41,213 nt of DNA from positions 1-41,213 of IMG/VR virus record IMGVR_UViG_3300036104_000012. One strand, given 5' to 3'. Positions 1 to 8,110 of the stretch are shown piece after piece (within the stretch, counting starts at the first letter, position 1; each line of letters opens with the position of its first letter). This stretch comes from a virus. Both the position numbers and the translations under genes were made by a program. The notes below the pieces were generated by a model that worked only from the letters and a program-made list of their open reading frames with translations, made no database searches and was not told the origin of the DNA.

Positions 1-543
1 TCAACCGGCAGGCGAGCCAGTTATTGGAAGCGGAACGCTGTAGCGAGAAACCGAGCCACCTCTCTCAGCCCGCATTGCGGCGAATTCGTTCACACTCAAA
101 CAATCGCCCATAACCAGCGCGGCGAAGAGCGCGCCTTCGTCACCCGGCGTGTCCTGCTCGTTAAGGATGGTATCCAGGCCGTGTCCGACCTCTTCCAGGA
201 GAACGCGCAGCACCGCTTGTGGGTGTGTGCCAGGGTGGTCCATCCAACCCTGCGCCAGCAGCACCGCATGGAGGCTTGCGGCATAGGCTGCGGGATGCCC
301 GAGTAGAATGCTGTCCTCGACCAGCCGGAACTCCGGCAAATCATCGAAGCGGCCCAGGCGCCATGATTGAAGGATGGTTGCCAACGTGGCGTCGCAGAAG
401 CCATTGCCGAAAGCGGCCCGGAACACCGCGCGCGCGTTCTCCGTTGCCGCCAGCCGCGTCAGGGCAGCGCGCAAGGCGGCATGGTGCCTCCACGAAAATG
501 AAAGGCCGAAATGGAGTTCTTGTTCGACAGCAGCACTACGCAT
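1..543 (-). CDS. RTX-protein N-terminal-like ORF, probably truncated
   Basis: This 180-aa ORF has its stop at the very edge of the window. It is helical and contains the stretch LLEEVGHGLDTILN followed by DTPGDEGALFAALV near residues 115-145. From memory, that pattern is typical of an N-terminal domain in very large RTX/haemolysin-type secreted proteins of cyanobacteria and proteobacteria, where it precedes repeats. Here the ORF stops soon afterwards and no Gly-rich nonapeptide repeats follow, so I infer a truncated or stand-alone copy. The EEVGH segment loosely recalls a metalloprotease HExxH motif but lacks the first His, so I do not call it an enzyme. It points away from the FG-GAP/RTX gene at 1623. 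The assignment rests on motif recall only. Confidence 0.5.
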   Translation of the reverse strand: MRSAAVEQELHFGLSFSWRHHAALRAALTRLAATENARAVFRAAFGNGFCDATLATILQSWRLGRFDDLPEFRLVEDSILLGHPAAYAASLHAVLLAQGWMDHPGTHPQAVLRVLLEEVGHGLDTILNEQDTPGDEGALFAALVMGDCLSVNEFAAMRAERGGSVSRYSVPLPITGSPAG

Positions 544-1165
544 TTCAAACTCCCGGCAAGCAATTTTTTGCGATGTATGGAGCGACAGTCATCTGTGGCT
601 AGGCCTCCGTCAACGTCCTGTTTTGATGACTGTCCCTGCAGTCTGCGCCGCAAGGCGCCCGCCGGGGGCGCCGCGTTGGCGCAGATCGACCTGCTGGACC
701 GCAAGCAGGAGGCGATCGACGGACGCCGTTTTGACGAACAGAACTTCTATCGAGAGACGAATCTGTTTGACCGTTTTCTCTCATTCGACGTTAAGAACGA
801 GGCGAGTGCATCGCTTCGGAATTGAGGCAGAGCAGCATCCTTTGCTTGGCTTGCGGCCAGTTGGGCGTGTCGATTAGCCGCCCGGACGTTCGGTACCAAG
901 TGTTCGCTCTCGAAGTACGGATTTCGGGCAAGTGGGGTTCGAACCGTAGCAAGTGCCGACCGCGCGGAAACCGGCCTTTTACCTGGGTTTTTAAGTTCCG
1001 TACTAAACCGCCCAAGTCAGGAGGTCTGGCGAGAATTGGCCTCCGGAGAACGATTTTCGGGCTTCTCCGCGCAGGGCCAGTCAACAGGTTTGCCCCGAAA
1101 ACCCCAGGAAACCTGTCACTCAGCGCGGCGTCCGGTCAGGCGGAGAGCATGGCTCGTATGGGAAC

Positions 1166-1187
1166 TGGCGGAGAGAGTGGGATTCGA
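1166..1187 (-). other. tRNA-Ser 3'-end remnant (possible att site)
   Basis: Read on the minus strand, these 22 bases match the T-loop 3' half, the acceptor 3' strand and the CCA of a bacterial tRNA-Ser (TCGAATCCCAC, then TCTCTCCGCCA). The sequence upstream of it does not supply the matching 5' strand of the T stem, and no anticodon or D arm is visible, so it is not a complete tRNA. Such 3'-terminal copies are typically left as attachment cores by tyrosine-recombinase elements. No integrase is in view, so that origin is inferred. Confidence 0.45.
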
Positions 1188-1569
1188 GTCGAGACTACGC
1201 CCCCGATTTGAGGCGGAGCCTTGTTTGCCATAAGCTGGTCACGGTACTCGCGTGCCAGACGCTGCGGAGGCACAATGGTTATTAGCAAGGTCAGCAATCT
1301 GAATGTCGGTAAAGGAAACTCCAGCCTCCCAATCCCACCCGCAAAGGGCCGAAAGGCCCGTTGATCCCGGGAGTCCGCTGGTGGGCTGTGGCCGGCCTAC
1401 TCTGTGGGGCGGGCGATCTGCCGAAAAGCTATCGTCCTGGGCGGCGCTTTCGCCACGGCGTTGACGGTGCTGACCTGCCGCGATAGCCCGGATGCAGAAG
1501 ATTTTCATAAATTGCCGACCGCTATCCGACTGCAAATTCAGGCATGATCGGCTCCAGTATCGCGACCCG

Positions 1570-1589
1570 GGGTCCGCCGTGACGGACCC
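1570..1589 (+). promoter_or_regulatory. Stem-loop in leader of FG-GAP/RTX gene
   Basis: GGGTCCG and CGGACCC form a perfect 7-bp stem with a 6-nt loop, 33 bases ahead of the ATG at 1623. There is no T-tract, so it is not an obvious terminator. It could be a leader structure or the end of an upstream transcript. Confidence 0.3.
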
Positions 1590-1622
1590 TCAGATCTATC
1601 ATCGAAATCGAAAAGGCGCCCC

Positions 1623-3890
1623 ATGTCGTTCAGCAGCACCGTGAACCTCGCCACCCTGAACGGCAGCACTGGATTTCGACTCGACGGCGTCGCAGAGGAC
1701 GACGGCAGCGGCACGCGCGTGTCCTCGGCCGGGGATGTGAACGGCGATGGCTTCGCCGACGTCATTGTCGGCGCCTACCAGGCCGACCCGAATGGCAGAT
1801 CCAATGCCGGCAGCAGCTATATCGTCTTCGGCAAGGCGGACGGCTGGAATTCGGCGATCAACCTCTCCTCCCTCGATGGCAGTAGCGGCTTCCGGCTTGA
1901 TGGCGTCGCGGCTGATGACGTGAGCGGCTTTAGCGCGTCATCAGCCGGGGATGTGAATGGCGATGGCTTCGCGGACCTCGTCGTGGGCGCTCGGGGTGCC
2001 GCCTATGTCGTCTTCGGCAAGGCCAGCGGCTGGAATCCGGTCATCAATCTCTCCGGCCTGGATGGCGGCAACGGCTTTCGCATCAGTGGAAGCTCGAGCA
2101 GCAGCAGCGCCCGCATCGTGTCGGCAGCTGGGGATGTGAATGGCGACGGCTTCGCCGACATCATCATCGGCAATGTCGATCGAATTACCGAAAACTTCTT
2201 CCCATCCTCCGGTTTCAGCTATGTTGTTTTCGGTCGGCCCAGCGGTTGGACGTCGAACATTGCTATGTCCAGCCTGAATGGAAGCACCGGCTTTCGGCTG
2301 GACGGCGTTCAAATCTACACTAGCGGGGGTTCTGTGGCTTCGGCCGGCGATGTGAATGGCGATGGCCTTGCCGACATCATCGTGGGGGAAAGCTTGGGTG
2401 GCAACTCCGGCACCAGCTACGTCGTGTTCGGCAGAGCGACCGGCTGGGCTTCGAGCATCAGTCTTGCCACCCTGAGCGGCAGCACCGGCTTTCGGCTCGA
2501 TGGCGGCTCGTCCGGCGACCAAACCGGCGTCTCCGTGGCCTCGGCCGGAGATGTCAATGGTGATGGCTTCACCGACCTCATTGTCGGTGCCAACCAGGCC
2601 GATCCGAATGGTCCGGACACCGGCTCCAGCTATGTTGTCTTCGGCAAATCCGCGGGCTGGAGTTCATCCATCAGGCTCGCCACCCTGAACGGCAGCACCG
2701 GCTTTCGCCTCGATGGATCCGAGGCGAATGAACTCAGCGGCGGGTCCGTGGCCTCGGCCGGGGACATCAATGGCGATGGTTTCGCCGACCTGATGATCGG
2801 TGCTTCCGCGGCCAGCCCGAATGGCTACAGAACGGGCTCCAGCTATGTCGTCTTCGGCGGTTCCGGCGGCTGGGCTTCGAAAATCAACCTCTCCAGTCTG
2901 AACGGCAGTACCGGCCTCAGGCTCGGTGGCAGCGAAAACAATGACTTCAGCGGCGCCTCCGTGTCCTCGGCAGGGGATGTGGACGGTGATGGCTTCGTGG
3001 ACATCATTGTCGGCGCACCGGGCGCCGACCCGAATGTTCTGATCAGTGCAGGCTCCAGCTATGTGTTTTTCAGCCCGGCGACCGGCGCTGCGACCTATCG
3101 CGGCACCACCCTGGCCGACACGCTGCGCGGCACGCCCGACAATGACGTGATGAATGGCTACGGCCAGAACGACAGGCTTTTCGGCAATGCCGGCGACGAC
3201 ACGATCAATGGCGGCACCGGCAACGACACCATGGATGGCGGCGATGGTCGCGACACCGCGGATTATTCCACCGCCCTGGCCGATCTGGTGATCGATCTCC
3301 GCATCCAGGATTTTATCCAGGACACCCGTGCCGCCGGTCTCGACATGCTGCGCAACATCGAAAACCTCGCCGGCGGCGCCGGGCAGGACAGGCTGGGCGG
3401 CGATGCCGGCGCCAATATCGAGCTCAGCTACCTCTATGGCGGCGCCGGCGGCATGACGGGCAGCACCGTCCATGACGTGCTGGTGGCCAATGCCGGCCTC
3501 TCCAGCAGCCTCGATGGTGGCGCAGGCAACGATACGCTCTGGGGCCAGGGCGGCCAGGACACGCTGCTCGGCGGCGCCGGTGATGATGTGTTGCGCGGTG
3601 GCCTGGGCAATGATGTGCTGATCGGCGGCGCGGGCAATGACCAGCTGGTGGGCGGCCGCGGTGCCGATAGCTTCGTCTTCAACGCCCCGGGCTGGGGCTA
3701 TGACCAGATCTTCGATTTCAACCGCGCCGAGGGGGATGTGATCAGCCTGGTCGGCTCCGGCGTCACGGGCTTCGACGGCTTGGGCTTCTATTTTGCCGAT
3801 GGAAACACGGCGGTGCTGTTCGGCGGTGCGCGCATCGATGTCTATGGGATGGCCAGTCTGGCAGCGGCGGATTTCCTGTTCGGGCCGTGA
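1623..3890 (+). CDS. Secreted FG-GAP (integrin-like propeller) protein with RTX repeats
   Basis: The 755-aa product has seven FG-GAP units, each with an AGDVNGDGFADIIVGA-type calcium-binding core, at about residues 36, 107, 169, 241, 308, 379 and 450. Seven units is the number needed for one closed beta-propeller. From about residue 500 come RTX nonapeptides (GGAGNDTL type) in two blocks, about 502-545 and 631-680, and then a FVFN...YDQIFDFN C-terminal tail typical of type I secretion substrates. There is no Sec signal peptide. The protein is inferred to be exported by a type I system and to act outside the cell, perhaps in adhesion. No transporter genes are present nearby. The repeats are also very similar at DNA level, which favours unit gain and loss. 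The RBS is weak. Confidence 0.85.
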   Translation: MSFSSTVNLATLNGSTGFRLDGVAEDDGSGTRVSSAGDVNGDGFADVIVGAYQADPNGRSNAGSSYIVFGKADGWNSAINLSSLDGSSGFRLDGVAADDVSGFSASSAGDVNGDGFADLVVGARGAAYVVFGKASGWNPVINLSGLDGGNGFRISGSSSSSSARIVSAAGDVNGDGFADIIIGNVDRITENFFPSSGFSYVVFGRPSGWTSNIAMSSLNGSTGFRLDGVQIYTSGGSVASAGDVNGDGLADIIVGESLGGNSGTSYVVFGRATGWASSISLATLSGSTGFRLDGGSSGDQTGVSVASAGDVNGDGFTDLIVGANQADPNGPDTGSSYVVFGKSAGWSSSIRLATLNGSTGFRLDGSEANELSGGSVASAGDINGDGFADLMIGASAASPNGYRTGSSYVVFGGSGGWASKINLSSLNGSTGLRLGGSENNDFSGASVSSAGDVDGDGFVDIIVGAPGADPNVLISAGSSYVFFSPATGAATYRGTTLADTLRGTPDNDVMNGYGQNDRLFGNAGDDTINGGTGNDTMDGGDGRDTADYSTALADLVIDLRIQDFIQDTRAAGLDMLRNIENLAGGAGQDRLGGDAGANIELSYLYGGAGGMTGSTVHDVLVANAGLSSSLDGGAGNDTLWGQGGQDTLLGGAGDDVLRGGLGNDVLIGGAGNDQLVGGRGADSFVFNAPGWGYDQIFDFNRAEGDVISLVGSGVTGFDGLGFYFADGNTAVLFGGARIDVYGMASLAAADFLFGP

Positions 3891-3997
3891 CGGGCGCCGG
3901 GAAGGCTTGACTTCTGGGGCAAATAGCTTTATTTTCCTAACGCTTGTGCTGTTTGGAAAACCGCATCCCCACCCCCGCCTCCGCCCCCCTGCCCGGG
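3891..3997. other. Host-prophage junction flank
   Basis: This short host spacer after the FG-GAP/RTX gene ends in a pyrimidine-rich tract (CCCCACCCCC-type) and CCCGGG directly before the inferred phage terminus. No gene is seen. The target-site duplication cannot be defined because the other phage end is outside the window. Confidence 0.4.
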
Positions 3998-4006
3998 TGT
4001 AGCTTG

Positions 4007-4044
4007 CGAATTGAAGCTGGGGTGATTTCGAATTGAACCTGGGG
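4007..4044 (+). repeat. Two transposase-binding-like repeats at phage right end
   Basis: CGAATTGAAGCTGGGG (4007-4022) and CGAATTGAACCTGGGG (4029-4044) agree at 15 of 16 bases and are spaced exactly 22 bp apart in direct orientation. They begin 9 bp inside the proposed terminus. MuA binds repeated sites of about 22 bp at each Mu end, so these are likely R1 and R2. The left-end partners are outside the window. Confidence 0.65.
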
Positions 4045-4100
4045 CATGTCGCGTGTCTCCGTAGCCACCCATCACGCCCCTCTAATCGGTCGATCATTGA

Positions 4101-4907
4101 TCAACCATGAGGCCCTATCAGCAACTCGCCAACCACACCTCGGCCACGGCCTGAACCTATCGAGTATCGGGTCTCCACCGCCTCGACCCGGAACCCGGCG
4201 AACACGCGTCGCACCTCCGGCACATCGTTGAGGCTTAGCAGCCACCGCCCCTTCAACCCAGCCAGAGCCTCCGCCATGGCGCCGAACTCCTCCCTTCTGA
4301 ACAGCCCATCGCCATAGTCGCCTTCGCAGCCCCAATAGGGCGGGTCCAGGTAGAACAGCGTCTGCGGCCGGTCGTACCGCGCCAGTAGCTCCCGCCACGG
4401 CAGGCACTCGATCACCACCCCGGCAAGCCGTTCATGCACCGCCTCCAGGAGGGCCGCCAATCTGGTCACGTCGAACCTGGCCGGGCTGGTGGGCGACACC
4501 CCGAAATTCTGCCCGCGCACCTTGCCACCGAAGGCCGTCCTCTGGAGGTAGAGAAAGCGCGCCGCGCGCTCCAGGTCGGTCAGGGTCTCAGGCACCGCCG
4601 CCCGCAGCCGCTCGAACTCAGCGCGCGAGGTCACCTGCCAGCGCAGCAGGTCCATCAGGGGCACGAAATGCCTCTGCAGGATGCGAAACAGGTTCGCCAC
4701 ATCCCGGCTGGCATCATTGATCACCTCGGCGCGGGCTCGGAATGGCCGGCGCAGAAAAATCCCGCCCTGGCCGACGAAAGGCTCCACATAGGTCGTGTGG
4801 GGCGTCGCCTGCAGTCGTGGAATGATCCGCCCCGCCAGGTTGCGCTTGCCGCCGAGCCAAGGGGCGACGGGAGAAACTGGGCAAGCCAGAGTCAGTTCAT
4901 CGGTCAT
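4101..4907 (-). CDS. D12-class DNA adenine-N6 methyltransferase
   Basis: The 268-aa protein (from MTDELTL) transfers a methyl group from S-adenosylmethionine to adenine in DNA. Visible motifs are PWLGGKR near residues 16-22, the SAM-binding FVGQGG at 44-49 and catalytic DPPY at 188-191, as in Dam-type enzymes. The ATG at 4907 is preferred to an upstream in-frame ATG because it fits the family's N-terminus and has a GAGG 6-9 bases ahead. It is the last gene before the right end, the position held by mom in Mu, so it probably protects phage DNA from host restriction. Its recognition sequence is unknown; two GATC sites lie at or just past its stop codon. Confidence 0.85.
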   Translation of the reverse strand: MTDELTLACPVSPVAPWLGGKRNLAGRIIPRLQATPHTTYVEPFVGQGGIFLRRPFRARAEVINDASRDVANLFRILQRHFVPLMDLLRWQVTSRAEFERLRAAVPETLTDLERAARFLYLQRTAFGGKVRGQNFGVSPTSPARFDVTRLAALLEAVHERLAGVVIECLPWRELLARYDRPQTLFYLDPPYWGCEGDYGDGLFRREEFGAMAEALAGLKGRWLLSLNDVPEVRRVFAGFRVEAVETRYSIGSGRGRGVVGELLIGPHG

Positions 4908-5020
4908 AAATGCCTCGCAGGTATTGTGCCCACGCCGCCTATGGCGGTGGCGGGGCGGTCTATCCGTGCGCGGGGCCAACCGCGCGGCTTGGGGGCCTGG
5001 AACCCCCCAGCCCCCGTCCC

Positions 5021-5185
5021 TTATCCCTTGGGGACGGGTAATCCGTTGACCACCCGCCAGAGATGGCCGGGGTAATACCCATCGAGCCGGCCGCAGCCGG
5101 AAGGCGGCTCCGGCGCATCACCGCCGGTTTGCCAAAGGACAATCTCGCCGGTGGCAATCACGTAAATGGACCATGCAGGCGGCAT
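5021..5185 (-). CDS. Small protein coupled to tail tip gene
   Basis: This 54-aa product begins MPPAWSIYVIATGEIVLW. Its ATG overlaps the TGA of the tip protein gene by one base (TGATG), so translation is coupled. Short proteins of this shape often follow J-like tip genes in alphaproteobacterial phages, and their function is unknown to me. It contains a single Cys and ends with VVNGLPVPKG. No membrane segment or signal peptide is seen. Confidence 0.6.
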   Translation of the reverse strand: MPPAWSIYVIATGEIVLWQTGGDAPEPPSGCGRLDGYYPGHLWRVVNGLPVPKG

Positions 5186-7677
5186 CAGCGAGCCCTCAGA
5201 AATGCTGTGATGGTGCGGTCGAAGAGCTGGATCCCGCTCGTCGCGCCCTCCCATGTCAGCAGGATGGTGTGGCTGCCAGCGGCCAAGCTCACCGGGAAGG
5301 TGAAGTTCGGGTAGTCATTGCCAAAGGTCCCACCACGGGAAACGGTCAGCGTGCTGTCGATGTAGACACGGAAGGTGTGGGCCACGGCGCCGGAGGCATA
5401 GCCATGCGCCGCCGCAAAGGTCACCACACCGATACGGGTATCAGACAGCGTGAATGACATCGAGACCGCATTCTGCTCTGTCGCGTTCCCCGTCAGCGTG
5501 GTCAATGCGGTGGCGCTCACATGCGTGGTGATGGCGTCGGTCTGCACAGCCGAGGTCGGCACGCTGAGGTTGGCCAGGTCTCCCGCCACAACCTGCCCTG
5601 GCCCTGCCACCGCCTCGGCCGACATTCCACTGATATTGCCGCTGCGGTCTACCGCCTTCACGGCATAGCGGAAGTTCCCGGCACCTGGCGCCAGGCCAGT
5701 GCGCAGGAAGTTCCGGGCATAGGTCTCGCCGATCAGGGTCCAGCTGCTGCCGGTGGTGTCCGGCCTCTCAAAGACCTGATAGCGGTCGATATCGCTGGGC
5801 GGCGTGCCATCCCACTGGATCTGCACCCCACGGAAGGTAGAAACCGCCCCGATGCTCGACGCCGTGGAAGGCACCCCGGCATCCGCCACAGCCGCGGTGC
5901 TGGCGCTGGCGGAGGTCACGCTGCGCGCCAGCGCGCTCACCGCCACCAGCCGCACCTCATAGGTCGTGCCCGCGACCAGCGGCCAGAGCACATAGCGCTG
6001 GTCACCCACCGGCGTCAGCTCGCGCGACCAGGCGCCACCGGCCTCGCGCCACTGCACCTCTATCTGGGTGACGAAGGCATGCGACACGGCCGTCCAGGTG
6101 ACCACGATGGAGGGGATGAGCGAGCCATCGGCGTTCAGCACCGTGCTGGCGGTCAGCGTCGGCGTGCCCGGCGTGGGCAGAGTCAGCGGGTCGATCAGCG
6201 TCGTGTCGGGCGGGCTCGGGGCAGAATAGGCATAATCGTAGACCCAGGCGTAGGTGCTGGAGGCCTCGGCCTGCATCTCCACCATCACCACGCCGCTCTC
6301 AGGCTCATACTCCCAATCGATGACGCGCATCGGCTTGGCATCGAGCCCGAGGTCGGGGTGGGTGAGTGCCACCATCTGCCAGACGCAGAGCCGCAGCGCC
6401 GCGTACTTGAGCGGCACCTTCACCTTCAGCGACTGGCGCGCGCGCAGCAGCAAGGTGCGGGCGAGGCGCTGGGCGCGGATGTTATCCGTGGTGAAGGGAA
6501 GCTGGATATCTTTCCAGACCCGCTCACCGCCATCCTGGGCATCGTATCCGGTGTCGAAGACAGCCCCGAATTCGCCGGCCTGCCAGTTTCGCGCCGGATC
6601 GATGAAGGTGCCGCGGACCCCGTTGAACAGCTCCCGTCGGGCGGCGCGCGGCGTGGCCACGCATTCACCCGCCATATCAGCCGGGCCGATGCTGGCCGTG
6701 GGGGCGGAATAGACCGCGCCATGCAGCCGGTAGCGGCCCTGCACATAGACCAGCGCCCCGCCGCCGGCCGAGAGCATATCCTCCATGATGGAGAGCGGCG
6801 CGCGGTCCAGCTTGAACCCACCCGCGCAGGTGAAGCGCACCTGGGTGGTACCATCGGCCGCGATCTGCACATTCTCATCGCTGAGGTTGGCGGCGGCCGA
6901 GAAGCTGTCGAGGTCGAGCTCATTGTCCGCGCAGGCAAGGCCATAGCTGTTGCGCAGGTAATCCAGCACGCAGAGCGCCCAATTGTCGGTGTAGCCGGTG
7001 CCGCCGGAGCGCGGGTCATAGATGTCGCTCTTGCCGCGCAGCTCGAAATCCAGGCTGTTCAGCCCCGGCATCCGCTCCTGGTCGTATTCGAGGCGGAGAT
7101 AGACATAGGTGCAGCCGAGCAGGGCATGGGCGGTGGTCCAGCCATCCGGGCTTTCGGAGGCGAGGGTGGAGGAGCCGGCGGTCTGATCGCCATGGAATTT
7201 CTCCACCCGCACCCGACCGCGCTGGGGATGGTCGGAGCGGGTGACGTTGCCGGCGCCGTCGCAATCGGTGGAGCGGATGGCCTGGCCGTTTAGCCAGACG
7301 ATGTCGATCTGCTGGGTTTTGTGGGTGGCCAGCACCACCACCAGGTGGAGATAGCGCAGATTGGCGCCGGAGCTGGCGGCATAGACGATGGCGCCGCTGA
7401 CGCGGCAATAGCCATAAATGATCTGGCGCGGTTCAACCGAGCCACGGATGAGTTGCTTGCGGTCCTCAGCCATGCCTGAGGATGTCGGCCGCGCAGCCTT
7501 GGGCTTGTTGATGGCACCCATGACGATGCTGGCGCCCAGAGAAACGACGGTTCCGATGATCCCCGCGACGAAGGTCGAGCTCAAGCCGACTGAGGCGCCT
7601 ATGACCAGCGCCAGACCGCTGGCTTCGGCGGCAATCCCTGCTGCAATCGCAACAACAACGGGGATAATCTGCGGCAT
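5185..7677 (-). CDS. Tail tip / host specificity protein (J-like)
   Basis: The 830-aa protein has a hydrophobic Gly/Ala-rich N-terminus (about 1-55), then AARPTSSGMAEDRKQLIRGSVEP and IIYGYCRVSGA, typical of phage lambda J-like tip proteins. A central beta-rich body is followed by two fibronectin type III-like domains around residues 510-690 (ALVTQIEVQWREAGG-like and SDIDRYQVFERPD segments). The C-terminal ~100 residues form a beta-sandwich-like domain that could contact the host surface. It follows the NlpC/P60-like gene by one base, as in lambda (K, I, J). I infer that it forms the distal tail tip and contributes to receptor binding. Confidence 0.8.
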   Translation of the reverse strand: MPQIIPVVVAIAAGIAAEASGLALVIGASVGLSSTFVAGIIGTVVSLGASIVMGAINKPKAARPTSSGMAEDRKQLIRGSVEPRQIIYGYCRVSGAIVYAASSGANLRYLHLVVVLATHKTQQIDIVWLNGQAIRSTDCDGAGNVTRSDHPQRGRVRVEKFHGDQTAGSSTLASESPDGWTTAHALLGCTYVYLRLEYDQERMPGLNSLDFELRGKSDIYDPRSGGTGYTDNWALCVLDYLRNSYGLACADNELDLDSFSAAANLSDENVQIAADGTTQVRFTCAGGFKLDRAPLSIMEDMLSAGGGALVYVQGRYRLHGAVYSAPTASIGPADMAGECVATPRAARRELFNGVRGTFIDPARNWQAGEFGAVFDTGYDAQDGGERVWKDIQLPFTTDNIRAQRLARTLLLRARQSLKVKVPLKYAALRLCVWQMVALTHPDLGLDAKPMRVIDWEYEPESGVVMVEMQAEASSTYAWVYDYAYSAPSPPDTTLIDPLTLPTPGTPTLTASTVLNADGSLIPSIVVTWTAVSHAFVTQIEVQWREAGGAWSRELTPVGDQRYVLWPLVAGTTYEVRLVAVSALARSVTSASASTAAVADAGVPSTASSIGAVSTFRGVQIQWDGTPPSDIDRYQVFERPDTTGSSWTLIGETYARNFLRTGLAPGAGNFRYAVKAVDRSGNISGMSAEAVAGPGQVVAGDLANLSVPTSAVQTDAITTHVSATALTTLTGNATEQNAVSMSFTLSDTRIGVVTFAAAHGYASGAVAHTFRVYIDSTLTVSRGGTFGNDYPNFTFPVSLAAGSHTILLTWEGATSGIQLFDRTITAFLRAR

Positions 7678-7678
7678 C

Positions 7679-8110
7679 TCAGACGCTCCAGGCGCGCTGG
7701 ATGCAGTCCGGCTTCAGGAAGACCAGCCCCTCCGGGCCCGGCACAGCAACCGCCTCACCCACCACCACGCCCATGGCCAGCGCATTGCCGTGCCGCACCA
7801 GCGCCACATCGCCGCGCTGGGCGAAGCGCGGGTGGCAGGCGCCCAGCCCCGCCTCGGCCGCCTGGCGCTCGGCCAGCGCCTCCAGCCCACCGGCCTCGGC
7901 CAGCAATGCCTCGGCCCCGGCCTCATCCTTATACCGGCCGCGCCAAGCCGCTATGGGGTCCAGCCCCGTCATCGCCAGCACCAGGTCGGCCGCCAGTGTG
8001 CAGCAATCCTGGCTGCCCCAGGCGAAGGGCACGGCCACGCGCGCCTCGATCTCCTGCGCCAGCACCTCAGGCCAGTCCTGGCAGCGGCGAAGGGCGGATC
8101 GTTCGCGCAT
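7679..8110 (-). CDS. NlpC/P60-like tail peptidase (DUF6950 type)
   Basis: This 143-aa protein carries PFAWGSQDCCTLAADL near residues 28-43, which fits the catalytic Cys segment of small phage NlpC/P60-type cysteine peptidases. RGDVALV with a nearby His (RHGNALAMGV) fits the second active-site segment. The role is inferred to be local peptidoglycan cleavage during DNA entry, like lambda gpK. Adjacent cysteines (36 and 37) leave it open which is catalytic. The start overlaps the preceding stop by one base (TGATG), and the tip gene begins one base after its stop. Confidence 0.75.
   Translation of the reverse strand: MRERSALRRCQDWPEVLAQEIEARVAVPFAWGSQDCCTLAADLVLAMTGLDPIAAWRGRYKDEAGAEALLAEAGGLEALAERQAAEAGLGACHPRFAQRGDVALVRHGNALAMGVVVGEAVAVPGPEGLVFLKPDCIQRAWSV

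Larger units (their letters stand above)
544..1622. other. Long intergenic region, no convincing gene
   Basis: About 1.1 kb lies between two divergently oriented host genes. All frames give only short ORFs of atypical composition. What can be seen is a tRNA-Ser 3'-end-like fragment at 1166-1187, a small hairpin with a GAAA loop at 1346-1359, and a 7-bp stem-loop at 1570-1589 just ahead of the next gene. The sequence reads like a decayed or rearranged intergenic region, perhaps a scar of an integrated element. Confidence 0.5.

Noticed and set aside
921-950. tRNA-like GGTTCGAACC motif
   Set aside because: GTTCGAAC is palindromic and the surrounding bases give no acceptor stem, CCA or cloverleaf.
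1346-1359. GGGCC-GAAA-GGCCC hairpin
   Set aside because: Only a 5-bp stem without a T-tract or neighbouring gene end; no function can be argued.
1623-3100. Regularly spaced DNA repeats suggesting an array
   Set aside because: They are the coding repeats of FG-GAP units, spaced about 190-220 bp, not a CRISPR array.
2664-4097. 477-codon minus-strand ORF opposite the FG-GAP/RTX gene
   Set aside because: It mirrors the repeat pattern of the real gene and crosses the phage end.
4908-5020. Hairpins in the gap before the methyltransferase
   Set aside because: Short GC stems (for example CCGCC-TAT-GGCGG) without a T-tract or match to the late dyad; no regulatory claim is supported.
5521-7293. 590-codon plus-strand ORF opposite the tail tip gene
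   Set aside because: It is rich in Arg, Gly, His and Ala without domain patterns, and lies wholly opposite a gene with clear family features; a GC-rich shadow.
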